A stretch of DNA of 64,000 nt from Amphibalanus amphitrite (taxonomy: Eukaryota; Arthropoda; Thecostraca; Balanomorpha; Balanidae), in assembly GCF_019059575.1 (NCBI RefSeq), contig NW_024881792.1, forward strand, positions 186,001 through 250,000. The letters are read 5' to 3'. The notes under the pieces were generated by a model, which did not search any database, was not told where the DNA came from, and saw only the letters and a list, made by a program, of their open reading frames with translations. Position numbers and translations under genes: made by a program. Below are positions 53,234-64,000 of the stretch, in pieces (positions within the stretch are counted from its first letter, which is position 1; every line of letters begins with the position of its first letter).

Positions 53234-53960
53234 CAGCTGGAAGCTGTAACATTTTTTCCGTACATCAAAAAGGACATCTCTCACACTCTATACGTAAGGA
53301 CGATCGCACTGTCTGCCGCGGCGCTGAGCCGGCGTGGGGAGGGGGTCGACCAAACGATTACCCGACCGTCGGCCGGTCACCATTAAGCGAAGATCAAAGG
53401 CTCGCCGAAGGGTGGAGTTCCAACACACCCATCCGGGCCGGCGCAGCTGCCACCGACAAACGCGGCACAGTCGGAACCACCTGCTCCCGGTGCTGGCTAG
53501 TGCGAAAAACGCCGCGTCCGGCACAGGCAGGGACCGACATCCGGCGAAAATCGAGTGTGAAAACGTCATCCGGCAGGAGACAGCTGAGACGGATGAGCCG
53601 CGCAAGTGAGGATGACGTCGCTTTCCGGCGGAATGGAGGGAGGAGGGTGACAGTCTCGACTCCGGATGCGAGACGGGATGTCGCCAATTTTCTGCCCCGG
53701 TCGGGGAGGCCCGGCGACGCCCGGAACCTCCGGCCCGGAAATCACAGGCGAACAAAAACTCAGCGGAGAAGGAGAAGGGGATTCAGACAGACCCGAGGCC
53801 GACCACCGGAGGCCGACCACCAGGGACAGAACGCCTCGGGACTCGGCGCGGGACACCGCCCCGCCCGGCTTCGGCCGGAGCGGCCTCGCTGCTGATCGGA
53901 TCATCACTGCACCGGACCTCAACTGGAGTGGACAGCAATCATCAAACACTGTCAAGTGAG
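53234..53960. other. GC-rich continuation without a continuous frame
   Basis: Several overlapping open frames of 90-230 codons exist in different phases and on both strands, all Arg/Pro/Gly-rich, as expected by chance at this GC content. It may be the decayed remainder of the preceding ORF's element. Confidence 0.35.
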
Positions 53961-56461
53961 TCATCTCATCTGTCCGCCTCATCAAGACTGCCTCCCCGCC
54001 ATGGACAATTCACCCTCCATTTACCCATCGGATGTCTCTGATCTGGATTACAAATGCCACTCCCTGGGGTCTAACCTGAGCCACCATTAGAGGGTAATGG
54101 ATTTAACATCGTGGGAGTGTTATTCGGCAGGGAAGGGAGGGCAGATGGTCGCTACATTCCGCTCCCGACCGAGCAGCGCGGCAGTGGTGCGTCTGTTTGT
54201 AAAGGCGGGAAGGGGCTAATGGGCCTGACTGGTCCGGCCTTGTCTATGGGATAGACAGAGGGGTTAGAGGGACAGGGTCAGTAATGGTCAGTGTAGGCAA
54301 ATGGCTCACCATTACATTGGTATTGGGGTGGCACTATCTGTCGGCCATCACGCGCGCGGTCCGGCCGCAGTAAGGTGTGGGATTCGAGGGGAGGGGAACA
54401 GGTCAGATGGTGTCATTTTGGGGGCGCTGGTCACTATTGACGCGTCAAACTACGTCAGATGACGTCATGACGGTTCAATTCGCGATGGTTTGTAATTAAG
54501 TTCTCTGCAGTTAGGGCGTTAGGATTAGATTTAAGGCTAAGTTGGCATTGGCGAGCTGACAACCGATCGTGGTACACCGGTTGAAAATGACCAGTATTGT
54601 ATCGTCCGTTTGTAAATATAGCGTGAAAATTTAACAATCTGTCTGGGAAAGAAAGGGAGGGTTACTCCAGATATGTTGCTGATTCGGATTCACAGAGACC
54701 GCTAACGTAATTATCATTGAGTCGTCATCGTCGATCACACGGCCTCACGCCGGCCTAGCACCACCGGCTCACCGGAGTTGAATGAGACTACGCCACGGCC
54801 GTCTGATCATCAATCAACGGAAATGCAATGATCACCCCTCACGACGCGACCATCACAGATATTTTTTTTGTTCGAAGCTAGTAGGTCAGCATAAGCCGTT
54901 TCATAATCTAACTAGTTTGAACTCGGTAGATCAGCGTTTCAATCCACTATCAGTCTAGTGTTAACCCAAGGCTTATCAATCGATTCTCAATTCTTACAAA
55001 GCGCTCTTCGGGATAAATCGACGGTCAGCGTAGGATAGTCACATTCATGGGTTAGATTCATCATTTGGATAAGGTTTGATACGAAAGCGGCCCAAGAAAT
55101 CGTAACGTGTTCAGTTACATTTGGATAAGGAGAGTAAAACCTCGTGAACGTTAAACATTATTCTGCTCCTTCGGCAGCTCAGCGCCAGAACAAGAACGCT
55201 GGGAGTCTGAATCGCCTTCCGGTTCGTTATTAAGCCAGCATGGAGTCGTTTCGTGATTCGCGTTCATATAACCGATACAAATCTGAATCACCATTTCAAT
55301 CGTTATAAATTTATCGCTGTTCGTAACCTGTCAATCAATCCCCCTTTTTCTCCTAGCATCATCAGTACCTAACTGATACTGATGCCAGCTCCCCCTTCGA
55401 GGTATATCAAAGAATAACGTGGAAATGTCACGGTTGTTAAATTGATGCATCATTTGAGACAATGGATCACAAACATTAAGCGAGTTACCGTTCAATGTGA
55501 CGTGACTATGTCAAAAATGTCACCCTGCTCGCACACGTCTAGAGTTGGTTACGGAGGGAAGCGAGAAATTACCGCAGCTCATGTCCTTCATGTAGAATAA
55601 AGAATTTGTTCTGTTCAGGTCACATTGTCACCAGGCCACCTTACTGAACGAGATGCAGACCCTAATTAACTGATGTTGGACCTGTGAGCTTTTCTTTAAA
55701 CTGAGCGATTGTAGTCCAAACGAAATGGAAATGTATGACCCTTGACCTTAAACATGACCTTAAACACTTAACAGGTCAATAGACGCACCGACGACAGCAC
55801 CACTAGCGCCACCTACAAGATCCAATGCCTTCAGTGCAGACTCCGACAGTGCTCACTGCTCAGCTGCAGCTGACAGTACTAACAGTGCCACCTAGCATGG
55901 AATACGCCACACTGGTTCCCAAAACTGCCATGAGAGGTCGCCACATAACCCTGAATCTGACGCGTATGCGAGTATGCGTAGGAGAGACAGACGGGCAAGG
56001 ATAGAAAGAGTAAGTGAGTGATGAGTGAATGAGTGGACGCGTGCGGGAGTGGATGAGTAAATTGGGGCGTGAGTTGGTATGTATGTGAGAAAGAGAGCAA
56101 GATGTCGAAGTTTCTTAATCAGTAGTTATAAAGATCGATCTCATACATGAAATATTTTGGTACAAGTTCGACAATCCAGACCAACCCGTGACTCCCTACC
56201 GCCACCTAGCTAACGTAACCTTGACGACATCCGCTAGGAGTCGCCAAAATCACCGATGAGTCAGAATGGGCGCCGATCAGATCTGAAGCAGGGTCAGGTC
56301 GCCGCAGAACTTTCATTACAATCAATTAAAGGCCGGTTATCACCTGTCCCTTTGTGTTTGCTTAATTTACAAATATTGTACAATTCCGATAAATCCCGTT
56401 TGCCTAAAAGACTCAACGTTATGGTTTCAATCTTAAGACCTGCGACAGTGAGTTAAAACAG
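53961..56461. other. unassigned, single-copy-looking DNA
   Basis: No recognisable coding frame, transposon end or RNA gene. A few isolated TGACCT motifs occur near 55737-55772. It may be host intergenic or intronic sequence. Confidence 0.4.
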
Positions 56462-56668
<207 letters not shown>

Positions 56669-58279
56669 AGTGAGTGAGATATCCAGGTGTAATACTTCAT
56701 TTATATCTGTAGGCAAAAGCGACCTTCATGCTAATTTAAACCAGAGAAAGACAATGACGCGAATGCTTTGGATCTCACAAATGCGACCTGGTCCCCCCGC
56801 CGCTGGATCGGAGAAAGCACGGGCCCATGAAGTCCTCAGCTCAGCTGAACCGCGGGCAGTACACGAATATGGACCTGCTGAGAGAAACAAATTATCTGTT
56901 AAGACAGCTGGACGAACCCTTCTTTTAACGATTGACCCACGATGACCTCAGTAGAAAAGACGGACAAAATTGTGGGTGGTCAAAAAGGGGAGAAATAGGC
57001 AGCAGTCGCGTATGATCAACTTTTAGCAAATCTTGGTGAACAACTCTACGGTCTAATTCTGGGAGAAACTGGTTCCCTTTGTCAGTCGAAACCAAACTCT
57101 ACCTCGCGAGGCATGCTACCGACTCAGATTAGCAGACAATTATAGTCTAAAGGCAGGATGGGGAATTAATTGTGTTATGATTGAGCGCGCATCACTAAAA
57201 CTTAGACATTGGCACCCCAAGCCTAGGAGAACAGTCATCTCATGTCAAACGTGGTGTGAAAAGCTACTGACAACTGTACTTACAAAGCTTTGGAGGGACA
57301 CGCTGAAATTAATGAATTCAGATGATAAATCAGTAACATGCAACAATTCAAGTCATATTATTCCCAGTAACATCCGTTAGTTGATCTCTTTCTATTGACA
57401 TGATCTATTGAACATGGAATTTCAATGTCAATGACCATTGACCCCTCAGGTCACACTAATCTCATATCTGGCCTTGGATGCTAGCAAAACAGTTTCAGAC
57501 CAGTGCGGTTTCACTTAAAAGGGATATCCTGGAATTGAAATTTATAAGGCATCATTGAACATGACAAACTTTGTCAGATGGCGGAACAGATACAACAAAG
57601 GGCTGTCTATCGGATTGTCCTCTATCCTGGACAGCTACCTTGACTGAAATTATAATAGCAGGTTTGCCAGCAAAAGTACCCACTAGGTGAACAAATCAAA
57701 TTACCATTAACACTGGAGAAATGGCAATGAGCGTACTATTGATTACACCAGTCTTTGCCGAGCCATCAATTTAGTTTAAAAATTAGCATCATTCTCCAAT
57801 GGTCAGTTCCCCATTAGCTTATTGCAATTTACTGCTCCTGTCTCTGATTTGATATAGCCATTTCCCATTGCTGATGTCCCCCATTTGAATAATTGGATAC
57901 CAAATTTGCCAAATCTGTATACCTTCAACACCATAGCAATCGGCAAACCGAGCTACCTTAAATTAGAACATCACAAGTTGATTGTCCATTGCAAATTAAA
58001 TAAATCATCTGGACCAGTATGTCAATAAAAATCTGCATTATGAAATTGATTCTAAAAATCGGTTCAGTGGCATAACATGAAATCACATGATTTGGATTGT
58101 CTTTAAACCGAAATGCCAAATTGAGACTAATCCGGCGCACTACCTTAGAGTTCCCTTGATGCAAATACTTACGACCCCAGAGAAATTTGCGACAGCGTGG
58201 CGAGGGACGCCAGACAACAATCCACATAAAATACGCCCGGTTATATATGACAAGATATAACCGGTTTTTCCGCGACACT
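56669..58279. other. unassigned, single-copy-looking DNA
   Basis: AT-rich with no long or conserved open frame. Nothing recognisable was seen. Confidence 0.4.
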
Positions 58280-58480
58280 ACGAGCCGGAGCGTCTTCTCT
58301 GGGGCGGCCCCGGAGCCGGGCCGGCCTCTGCGAGCAGCGTTCGGCGGCAGGCGGGCGGCCGCCTGCGCCCCCGGGCGGCGAGGCCGCTAAGGCGGCGGCC
58401 TCCTCTGATTGGTGGAGCGACTCGTGTCACGTGACCGTGACGGCGCGGGGTTTGAGTGCATTTGCGCGGTCACTCTGTTC
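58280..58480 (+). promoter_or_regulatory. CpG-rich promoter-like island
   Basis: A sharp GC rise within AT-rich DNA. It holds GGGCGG boxes (near 58354 and 58372), an inverted CCAAT box (CTGATTGG, ATTGG at 58408-58412) and the perfect E-box palindrome GTCACGTGAC (58426-58435). The spacing resembles TATA-less housekeeping promoters of animals. No first coding exon is confirmed downstream. Confidence 0.35.
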
Positions 58481-60700
58481 TAAGCCGCCTGGTCTGACGC
58501 AAGTCAGCAGTGTTCTCGCTCTGAAATGTTTTTGCGTTTACTGCGGTCGTGTTCAGTGGAAACTGGAAGACATCAAGGGGAGTATAAGTTCGGTTTTATA
58601 TCAATGTTATATTGATTGACGAGGATGTTTTTCCTTTCGGGGTTTTTATGTTTATTTTTTTACTGGTTTGTTGTTTCTGTCTGATTTTTTTTTTCATTTT
58701 CGGCATGAGGTTTGGTTATTTTTGTGCTTATGCTATGCTATCACGGGAAGAGGGTCGATGAGCAATGGGTCGGCAAATGCCCGGTATATTATAGGTTCTT
58801 TGAAGGTTATATGAAACAACGAAACTTGGACTGCTGGTAGAAATAGGCTTTGTGTGTTTTTTTTTTCAGATTTTGGGAGATTGAGTGTAGGTATTTGCTA
58901 GGTGAAACATAGCTGTAACTGTTTTGTTTCTTCCCTGGAACGGAGCGCCGGACTTTGCCATTCTACACTCCGTGCGAGTGAAATCAGCTCATACTTTCTC
59001 GGTGTAGCAGCTCAGAGTGCACGGCCGGGCCGGCGTAGGGTTTGGTGGCCACGTGGTGTTGGCCGGTGGTTGTGCAGAGAGTTGGTAAAATTGCCGTTTT
59101 GTGGTGCCTGGTGTTGGTTGAACTGTGGTTCCCATACAGGTGAACGGTTACTGGCGTAAGGTGTGCCAGGTGGGCGTACCCCGTGGAGAATGAGCTGCTG
59201 GTGATGTTGGCTCTGTCCGAGCGTGTCCGAGCGGGGTTTTCATTAGTGGGTTAGGGATTGTTGATAACAAGGGTACCAACTACCGGGTGAGACTTGAGAG
59301 GGTAAATGGAGTTCATTGTAAGGATAACCAATGCAATGGTATTGGTCTAAGATGGTATTGTTATCTGGTGTTGATAGGTTGGAATGAAAGGTTTAGTGGG
59401 TGATAGAGGTACAGAGGTGATACAGTGGAACCCAGGTTGGGTGTGATAAGCCTCGGCGGACTAGGATATTATGGATTAGAGGGGGATTTATGTAAGGTGG
59501 TTTTGGGATGCATTAGCGATAGCATAGTAAGTTACGGGCTATTACCCAGAGGAACTTTTCACACCCATGTTTAAAGGCTGTAGTAGGTGGCATTTTCTAG
59601 GATGCAGTTTTAGGGTAGCCCGTGATTGTGTGGCTCTAACTCTGCATTGAGGTACGAGTTAACTGTGTTTCGTTTTTATGGTAGTGACGTTTGTAAATCT
59701 TTTTTTTGCCAGAGTGAGGTGCCTTTCTTGTAGTTGGTCAATAGAGCATTGCCGTGGCATGCATAAGCGACATCTGCAATATGCATATCCTGCCGATATC
59801 TCATCACACGCATTGTCAGATAAATGGCTCTAGTATACTCGTATATTGCCCCTATTGATACGAGATTTCGGCTAAAAATGGCTCTGTGACACAATCTGTT
59901 TTTTTTTTTCTTCCATGGCTTGGTGGTTGGCATCCGACTCTGAACGCCAACGGCGACGGGTCGGCACACTCGGCGGGGCCGGCCCGTTTTGCCAGAGTCT
60001 TCTTGGGCCGCTGGAGGTTTCCTTCACAGCTCCCACGTCAGCTGAGGGAGTTCCGGCCCCACCCAGCTCATCTTGCTCCAGTGGTGCTGCCTAGCAGGTC
60101 TTACGGGACATCGTCAGGTATAGGCCAAGGTGGCCGGGGTTTTGAAAGGTACGTTATTCCATGTACGGGGCCCGGTGCATATCTGTTAATGGAGGTTCTG
60201 GGGGACCCGATAGGCTGGATAGTGAACGCTTGGGCATGGGCGATATCGGCATTTTTGAGGGGATATTTGGTTCCACCAATAGGGACATGAGGGCAATGCT
60301 GGTGGAAAGTAAGATACTAAGATAGTAATAAAATTGTGATAAAATCGTTAGGCGGAGCCCGTAGATAAAAAATGAAATCTAGTCAACTCTAACGTTAGAC
60401 GTGTTTCCAACCTTGGTTTGCTGCTGCTGCTGAGGGTTGTTAAATCGTCTGTAACTATCTTCAAAGCGGTCTATTTCTTAGCAAATTATTTCTACTTGTC
60501 GCTATAGAGTATGATATGACCTTTCTCCTGCAAAACAGCGAATGAACATTGAACAATACAGGTCAGGTACTATTATTAAAGCTAAAATGAAGTAAGTCAG
60601 TATGCGTTGTTAGGACTGGGAGTTCCCCTCAGTGTCCCAAAATTGTATTTTGGCTTGGGTGTCAAAAGGAAAATTCCTAGGGGTCCGGGAACGATTTTCA
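58481..60700. other. unassigned, possibly intronic
   Basis: T- and GT-rich sequence without a convincing frame. A GC-rich patch at about 59935-60115 is followed by CAG|GTATAG, which could be a splice donor, and is preceded by a T-rich tract, but no protein family is recognisable. An exon here is only a possibility. Confidence 0.3.
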
Positions 60701-60789
60701 AGGTGGGGGGGGGGGGGACGTGCACATAAAATACCTGACATGATGCATATGGAACGGTGGCGTAGCTAGGGGTCTAAGGGGACACGTAC

Positions 60790-61780
60790 CCCACCTCCCC
60801 ATCGGGTTCAAAGGGAGCCTCGGGTCCGAGGGGCCCTGCGGCGCCATTTGACCACTGGGGGTTAACAATGGCCATTTAGAAGCGCCCCGTGGGGCTCATT
60901 AGAGCACCTCATGGACCCTAAATTGCCACACTAAGATCTCTTTAAGGGCCCACGCCGGATTCTGAGGGCCTCTTGTGCCCTTTAGGGCCCTTCGGTGGTC
61001 TCCAAAGGCCCCTTACTGGCCTCTGAAAGTTCTTACCGGCCTATGAGGGCCCAGTTCTAGGGGCATTTCCCGCCTGTGATGGTCTCACAATTATTTTTTT
61101 GAGAGCCCTATAACGGCAACTGTGGGGGCCCTCGTCGGCGCCTATGAGGGCCCACGCCGGTGTCTCTGAGGGTGTCACACCCCCAACTCTGAGTGCCTAC
61201 ACTAGTGCCTATTTATGCCCTATATCGGCGACTCTGAGAGTGAGGACCCGAATCCCTACCAACACCGGCGCATCTAAAGGCCACCCACTGGTGACTTCTG
61301 AGGGCCCCACACCGGTCCGGTGACTCTTGGGGCCCCACCGGCGTCTGATAGTACCATGCCGCTCTCTAAGGACCCCACAGAACTTCTTCTGCTGGCCTAA
61401 GGGCCTCTGGCCGGTCAATGAGAACCCCCTGCCGGCTTGAAGAGGGTTCGCGTCCGCGGCTCAGGCCCCACACCCGTCTGTAACGGCTCCACACCAGCGT
61501 CTATGAGGGCCCACAGCAACGCCTGTAAGGACCCTCACCGGCGCCTCTGAGGGAATCACACTAGCACCTCTGAGCGCCCACACCGGCACCTGCATGACAT
61601 TCCCACACCAGTGCCTCTAAAGGCCCCTTACCGGCGGCTCTTAGGGCCCTACGCCGGTGATTCTGAGGATGCTAACGATAACCGAAGGTACCATACAAGC
61701 GCTTAGTGTCGCTGAGCTTTTAATCCCATACCGGCCTTCCAAGGGCGCCACGTCAGTGCACTCAATGCCCCACACCCCTC
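60790..61780. repeat. degenerate minisatellite (GAGGGCCCACACCGGCGCCTCT-type)
   Basis: A motif of GGGCCC/CACCGG/CTCTGA recurs about every 35-45 bp with heavy drift (for example 61135, 61264, 61503, 61545). No long uninterrupted frame results. Its style resembles the GGGGCCCC array of transposon K. Confidence 0.65.
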
Positions 61781-61789
61781 CATTTCACC

Positions 61790-62813
61790 CGGAGTGGGTA
61801 AACTGTGTTATACCTATAGCAACGATTTTACCACAGTTGTACTTTAGGTATTTCTCAAGGTTGACTCAAAATGGTCCAGTGTAAAAGCTGGCCTGCCAAA
61901 CTTATGGCCAAGGCCAGGCCCAAACAAAAGCGGGATGTCAACAGCAGATGTCAAATCGATACTGTAACAGCAGAAACCATTCAGATGGCAAGGAAAATGC
62001 CTTGTGGTTATGTTTAGGTGTATAAAGGAAACAAGAAGTCCGGAAAAGGGAGGGAAGGTCCTTTCTCGCTGCCTCAATGTTGAGGGGTGCCGCCCCCTCG
62101 GCTCTCAGGTTGGGAGGGGGGCAAGCGCCCCCGCTGCCCCCCTGTTTCCCGGGTCTATGAAAATTACTCACCAAATAAGGGATAAGGGTGGAAAACTGAT
62201 GGTCAGATAAGGCCTAAAAAGAGTGGAAGAAGAATGTACAGCAAAATTGAATACAAGGCTGGTATGTGGGAAGTAAAATGGCTATCGATCCATGCAAATG
62301 CTTTTTCTTGGTAAAATTGGGAGTGGAAAATGGGCTTAAAATGGAGGCGAGTGAAGAGTGATTTTCATTTGGATGTCGTTTCCCACCTAAATCAACAAAT
62401 TTTGGGGCACTGGTACGGGGTACCCCTCGCCAGCATCAGGGTTGACGTCACTCAGGACCTGCCTATGGTTGGTTGGTGGGTGAGTTACTGTACCTTCTAT
62501 GGGTGACATTGAGCCAGCTCGGCGTTTGGAGGCAGTAAGCACCTCCTAAACGTGTCGAGCTAGGAAGCAGCGGCAACCTTTGGAAGTAAAACCATATTGG
62601 CCTGTTTACAGCGTAGGGGCTGTCTGTATGCTGGTCATTTGGTCCCTGATCAATCCGGATCTTCGCGGAAAGGCAAGCTTGTTGCCCGTGGCGGGTGATG
62701 CGGATACTATCAGATTTCAAAAGCGGGTATTTTTGGTATTCAGGTCGGGTAATTGCCCTAGACATTCGGAGAATCTTGGGATGCCCAATTCTGCAAGTCC
62801 TGGGTGAAGCTCG
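61790..62813. other. unassigned stretch
   Basis: Includes a GC-rich segment (62080-62155) resembling a decayed transposon end, and otherwise nothing recognisable. Confidence 0.35.
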
Positions 62814-63295
62814 CTAGTCTACCCGGGGGTGTCCCCTTCTACAACGACCCCGGGGCAGCTCACTAGTCTGCCCGGGGGGTGTTCCCTTCTACAACGACCC
62901 CGGGGCAGCTCACTAGTCTGCCCGGGGGTGTCCCCTTCTACAACGACCCCGGGGCAGCTCGCTAGTCTGCCCGGGGGGTGTCCCCTTCTACAACGACCCC
63001 GGGGCAGCTCGCTAGTCTGCCCGGGGGTATCCCCTTCTACAACGACCCCGAGGCAGCTCGCTAGTCTGCCCGGGGGTGTCCTCTCCTGCAACGGCCTCGG
63101 GGCAGCTCGCTAGTCTGCCCGGGGGTGTCCCTTTCTACAACGACCCCGGGGCAGCTCGCTAGTCTGCCCCAGGGTGTCCCCTTCTACAACGGCCTCGGGG
63201 CAGCCCGCTAGTCTGCCCGGGGGTGTCCCTTCTACACGGCCTCTGGGCAGCTCGCTAGTCTGCCCGCGGGCGTCCCCTCCTACAACAGCCTGATT
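62814..63295. repeat. 49-50-bp minisatellite, about 9.5 units
   Basis: The start CTAGTCT occurs at 62814, 62863, 62913, 62962, 63012, 63061, 63110, 63159, 63208 and 63255. Units contain CCCGGGGGTGTCCCCTTCTA and ACGACCCCGGGGCAGCTC. One-base length changes between units prevent a stable frame, so the Pro/Gly/Arg-rich frames are artefacts. Confidence 0.9.
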
Positions 63296-64000
63296 CCTGG
63301 AGCGGGCTGAGAGCCCTCCCCTTTTTTGCTGGGCGGCTGTCAACGACCTTCGTTGATGCTGTTCTAACCCCTTCCAAAGTTATGGGAAAATTAATGGTCG
63401 CGCTGAAAGGCATGTGCATAGGGTTCAAGGTAAAGGAGAATACAGCTTCTGTTGTCAGATGCCTCAAAACTCATGGATGGTTGTTTTTTCGGCGGGTATA
63501 TCGAGGGCCTTTACTTGGTGGAGGCTATCATCGCAGTAGTGGCTAATGCTACTGGTTGTTAGTCCTGTGAGGGCTTCGGTATAAATGCCGTAATATTGCT
63601 CTTCATTGGTGACCGCTGTATCGCTCACATTCATGTTGGCAGGTTTAAGGGATCGTGGCGTTTCTGGTAAGCTTCGGGCCAGGTTGAGGAAATAATTACC
63701 TACCTTCAACCAAGCACGTATTTGGGTGGGTTCTGCCACTGGTCTCGACACTGGTGGCGACTAGAGGTCTTTTGTGTTAATTTGTATCCCCCATTCGGTC
63801 TGCTGGTCTCGGGAAGGGGGCGTTTTATTTTGGCGCATTGGTGTCTGGGTGGATGTATTGAATGGGTGGGGACACCATTGCGCCGCGCGGGGGGAGGGGT
63901 GGCGGCCCGTTGGCAGGGCAGTCTCGGTTGAGACATGTATACTTGCTAGTATGTTTGTGTCGTGTTCATTTGGGCTGAATATACCAATAGCCCCTTTTTG
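63296..64000. other. unassigned stretch at window end
   Basis: No recognisable gene, transposon end or RNA. The longest open frames are under 100 codons and not family-like. Confidence 0.4.

Noticed and set aside
59886..60290. 134-residue frame as a host exon
   Set aside because: No recognisable domain, the first part is encoded by a poly-T tract, and splice signals are only suggestive.
62819..63343. Pro/Gly/Arg-rich repeat proteins on both strands
   Set aside because: Artefacts of the 49-50-bp minisatellite; unit length is not a multiple of three.

Overview
The window looks like repeat-rich nuclear DNA of an invertebrate animal; I cannot name the species. There are no operons or ribosome binding sites. 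There is a Penelope-like element, tRNA-derived SINEs, jockey/CR1-type non-LTR elements, a Ty3/gypsy element, and hAT, PIF/Harbinger, Tc1/mariner, Mutator-like and piggyBac-like DNA transposons. I found no convincing host gene. All boundaries below were read by eye from target-site duplications (TSDs), inverted ends and paralogous copies inside the window.

Layout. Bases 1-5.3 kb hold single-copy-looking DNA, a non-LTR relic with an inverted duplication, and one TTAA-flanked element. From about 6.0 to 38.8 kb lies one decayed Penelope-like element (reverse transcriptase plus GIY-YIG endonuclease) swollen by insertions: a SINE, an E-box-rich repeat, a DNA transposon carrying an 18-bp minisatellite, a TTAA element, two MITEs, and a hAT-type element whose matching ends and 8-bp TSD lie 25.3 kb apart (13408-38706). 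The hAT interior holds a jockey/CR1-like element, and both carry Mutator-like elements with long TACAAAAT-rich inverted ends (16204-28475 and 29021-38275). Those in turn are full of TTAA elements, two of which contain further TTAA elements. The deepest chain I can trace is Penelope > hAT > non-LTR > Mutator-like > TTAA family C > TTAA family B.

Bases 38.9-39.5 kb carry a 58-bp minisatellite grown from the 3' end of a Tc1/mariner-type transposase. A Ty3/gypsy element (40.2-49.4 kb) is split between protease and reverse transcriptase by a 5'-truncated non-LTR element, itself split by a TTAA element. Another TTAA element lies at 50.1-51.3 kb, and a retroelement-like open frame with a coiled coil and a GDS motif at 52.5-53.2 kb. 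From 54 to 64 kb the DNA is mostly single-copy-looking, with a long GA microsatellite, a GC-rich promoter-like island at 58.3 kb and two minisatellites.

The most interesting material is the set of TTAA-flanked elements. They have CCC...GGG ends like piggyBac, no coding capacity, and interiors packed with AGGTCA/TGACCT (nuclear-receptor half-sites). One end is simple; the other carries the family-specific terminal motif twice, 26-28 bp apart, and the same motif is matched at the opposite end. This holds across about nine sequence-divergent subfamilies and suggests co-evolved recognition sequences for one or several unseen transposases.
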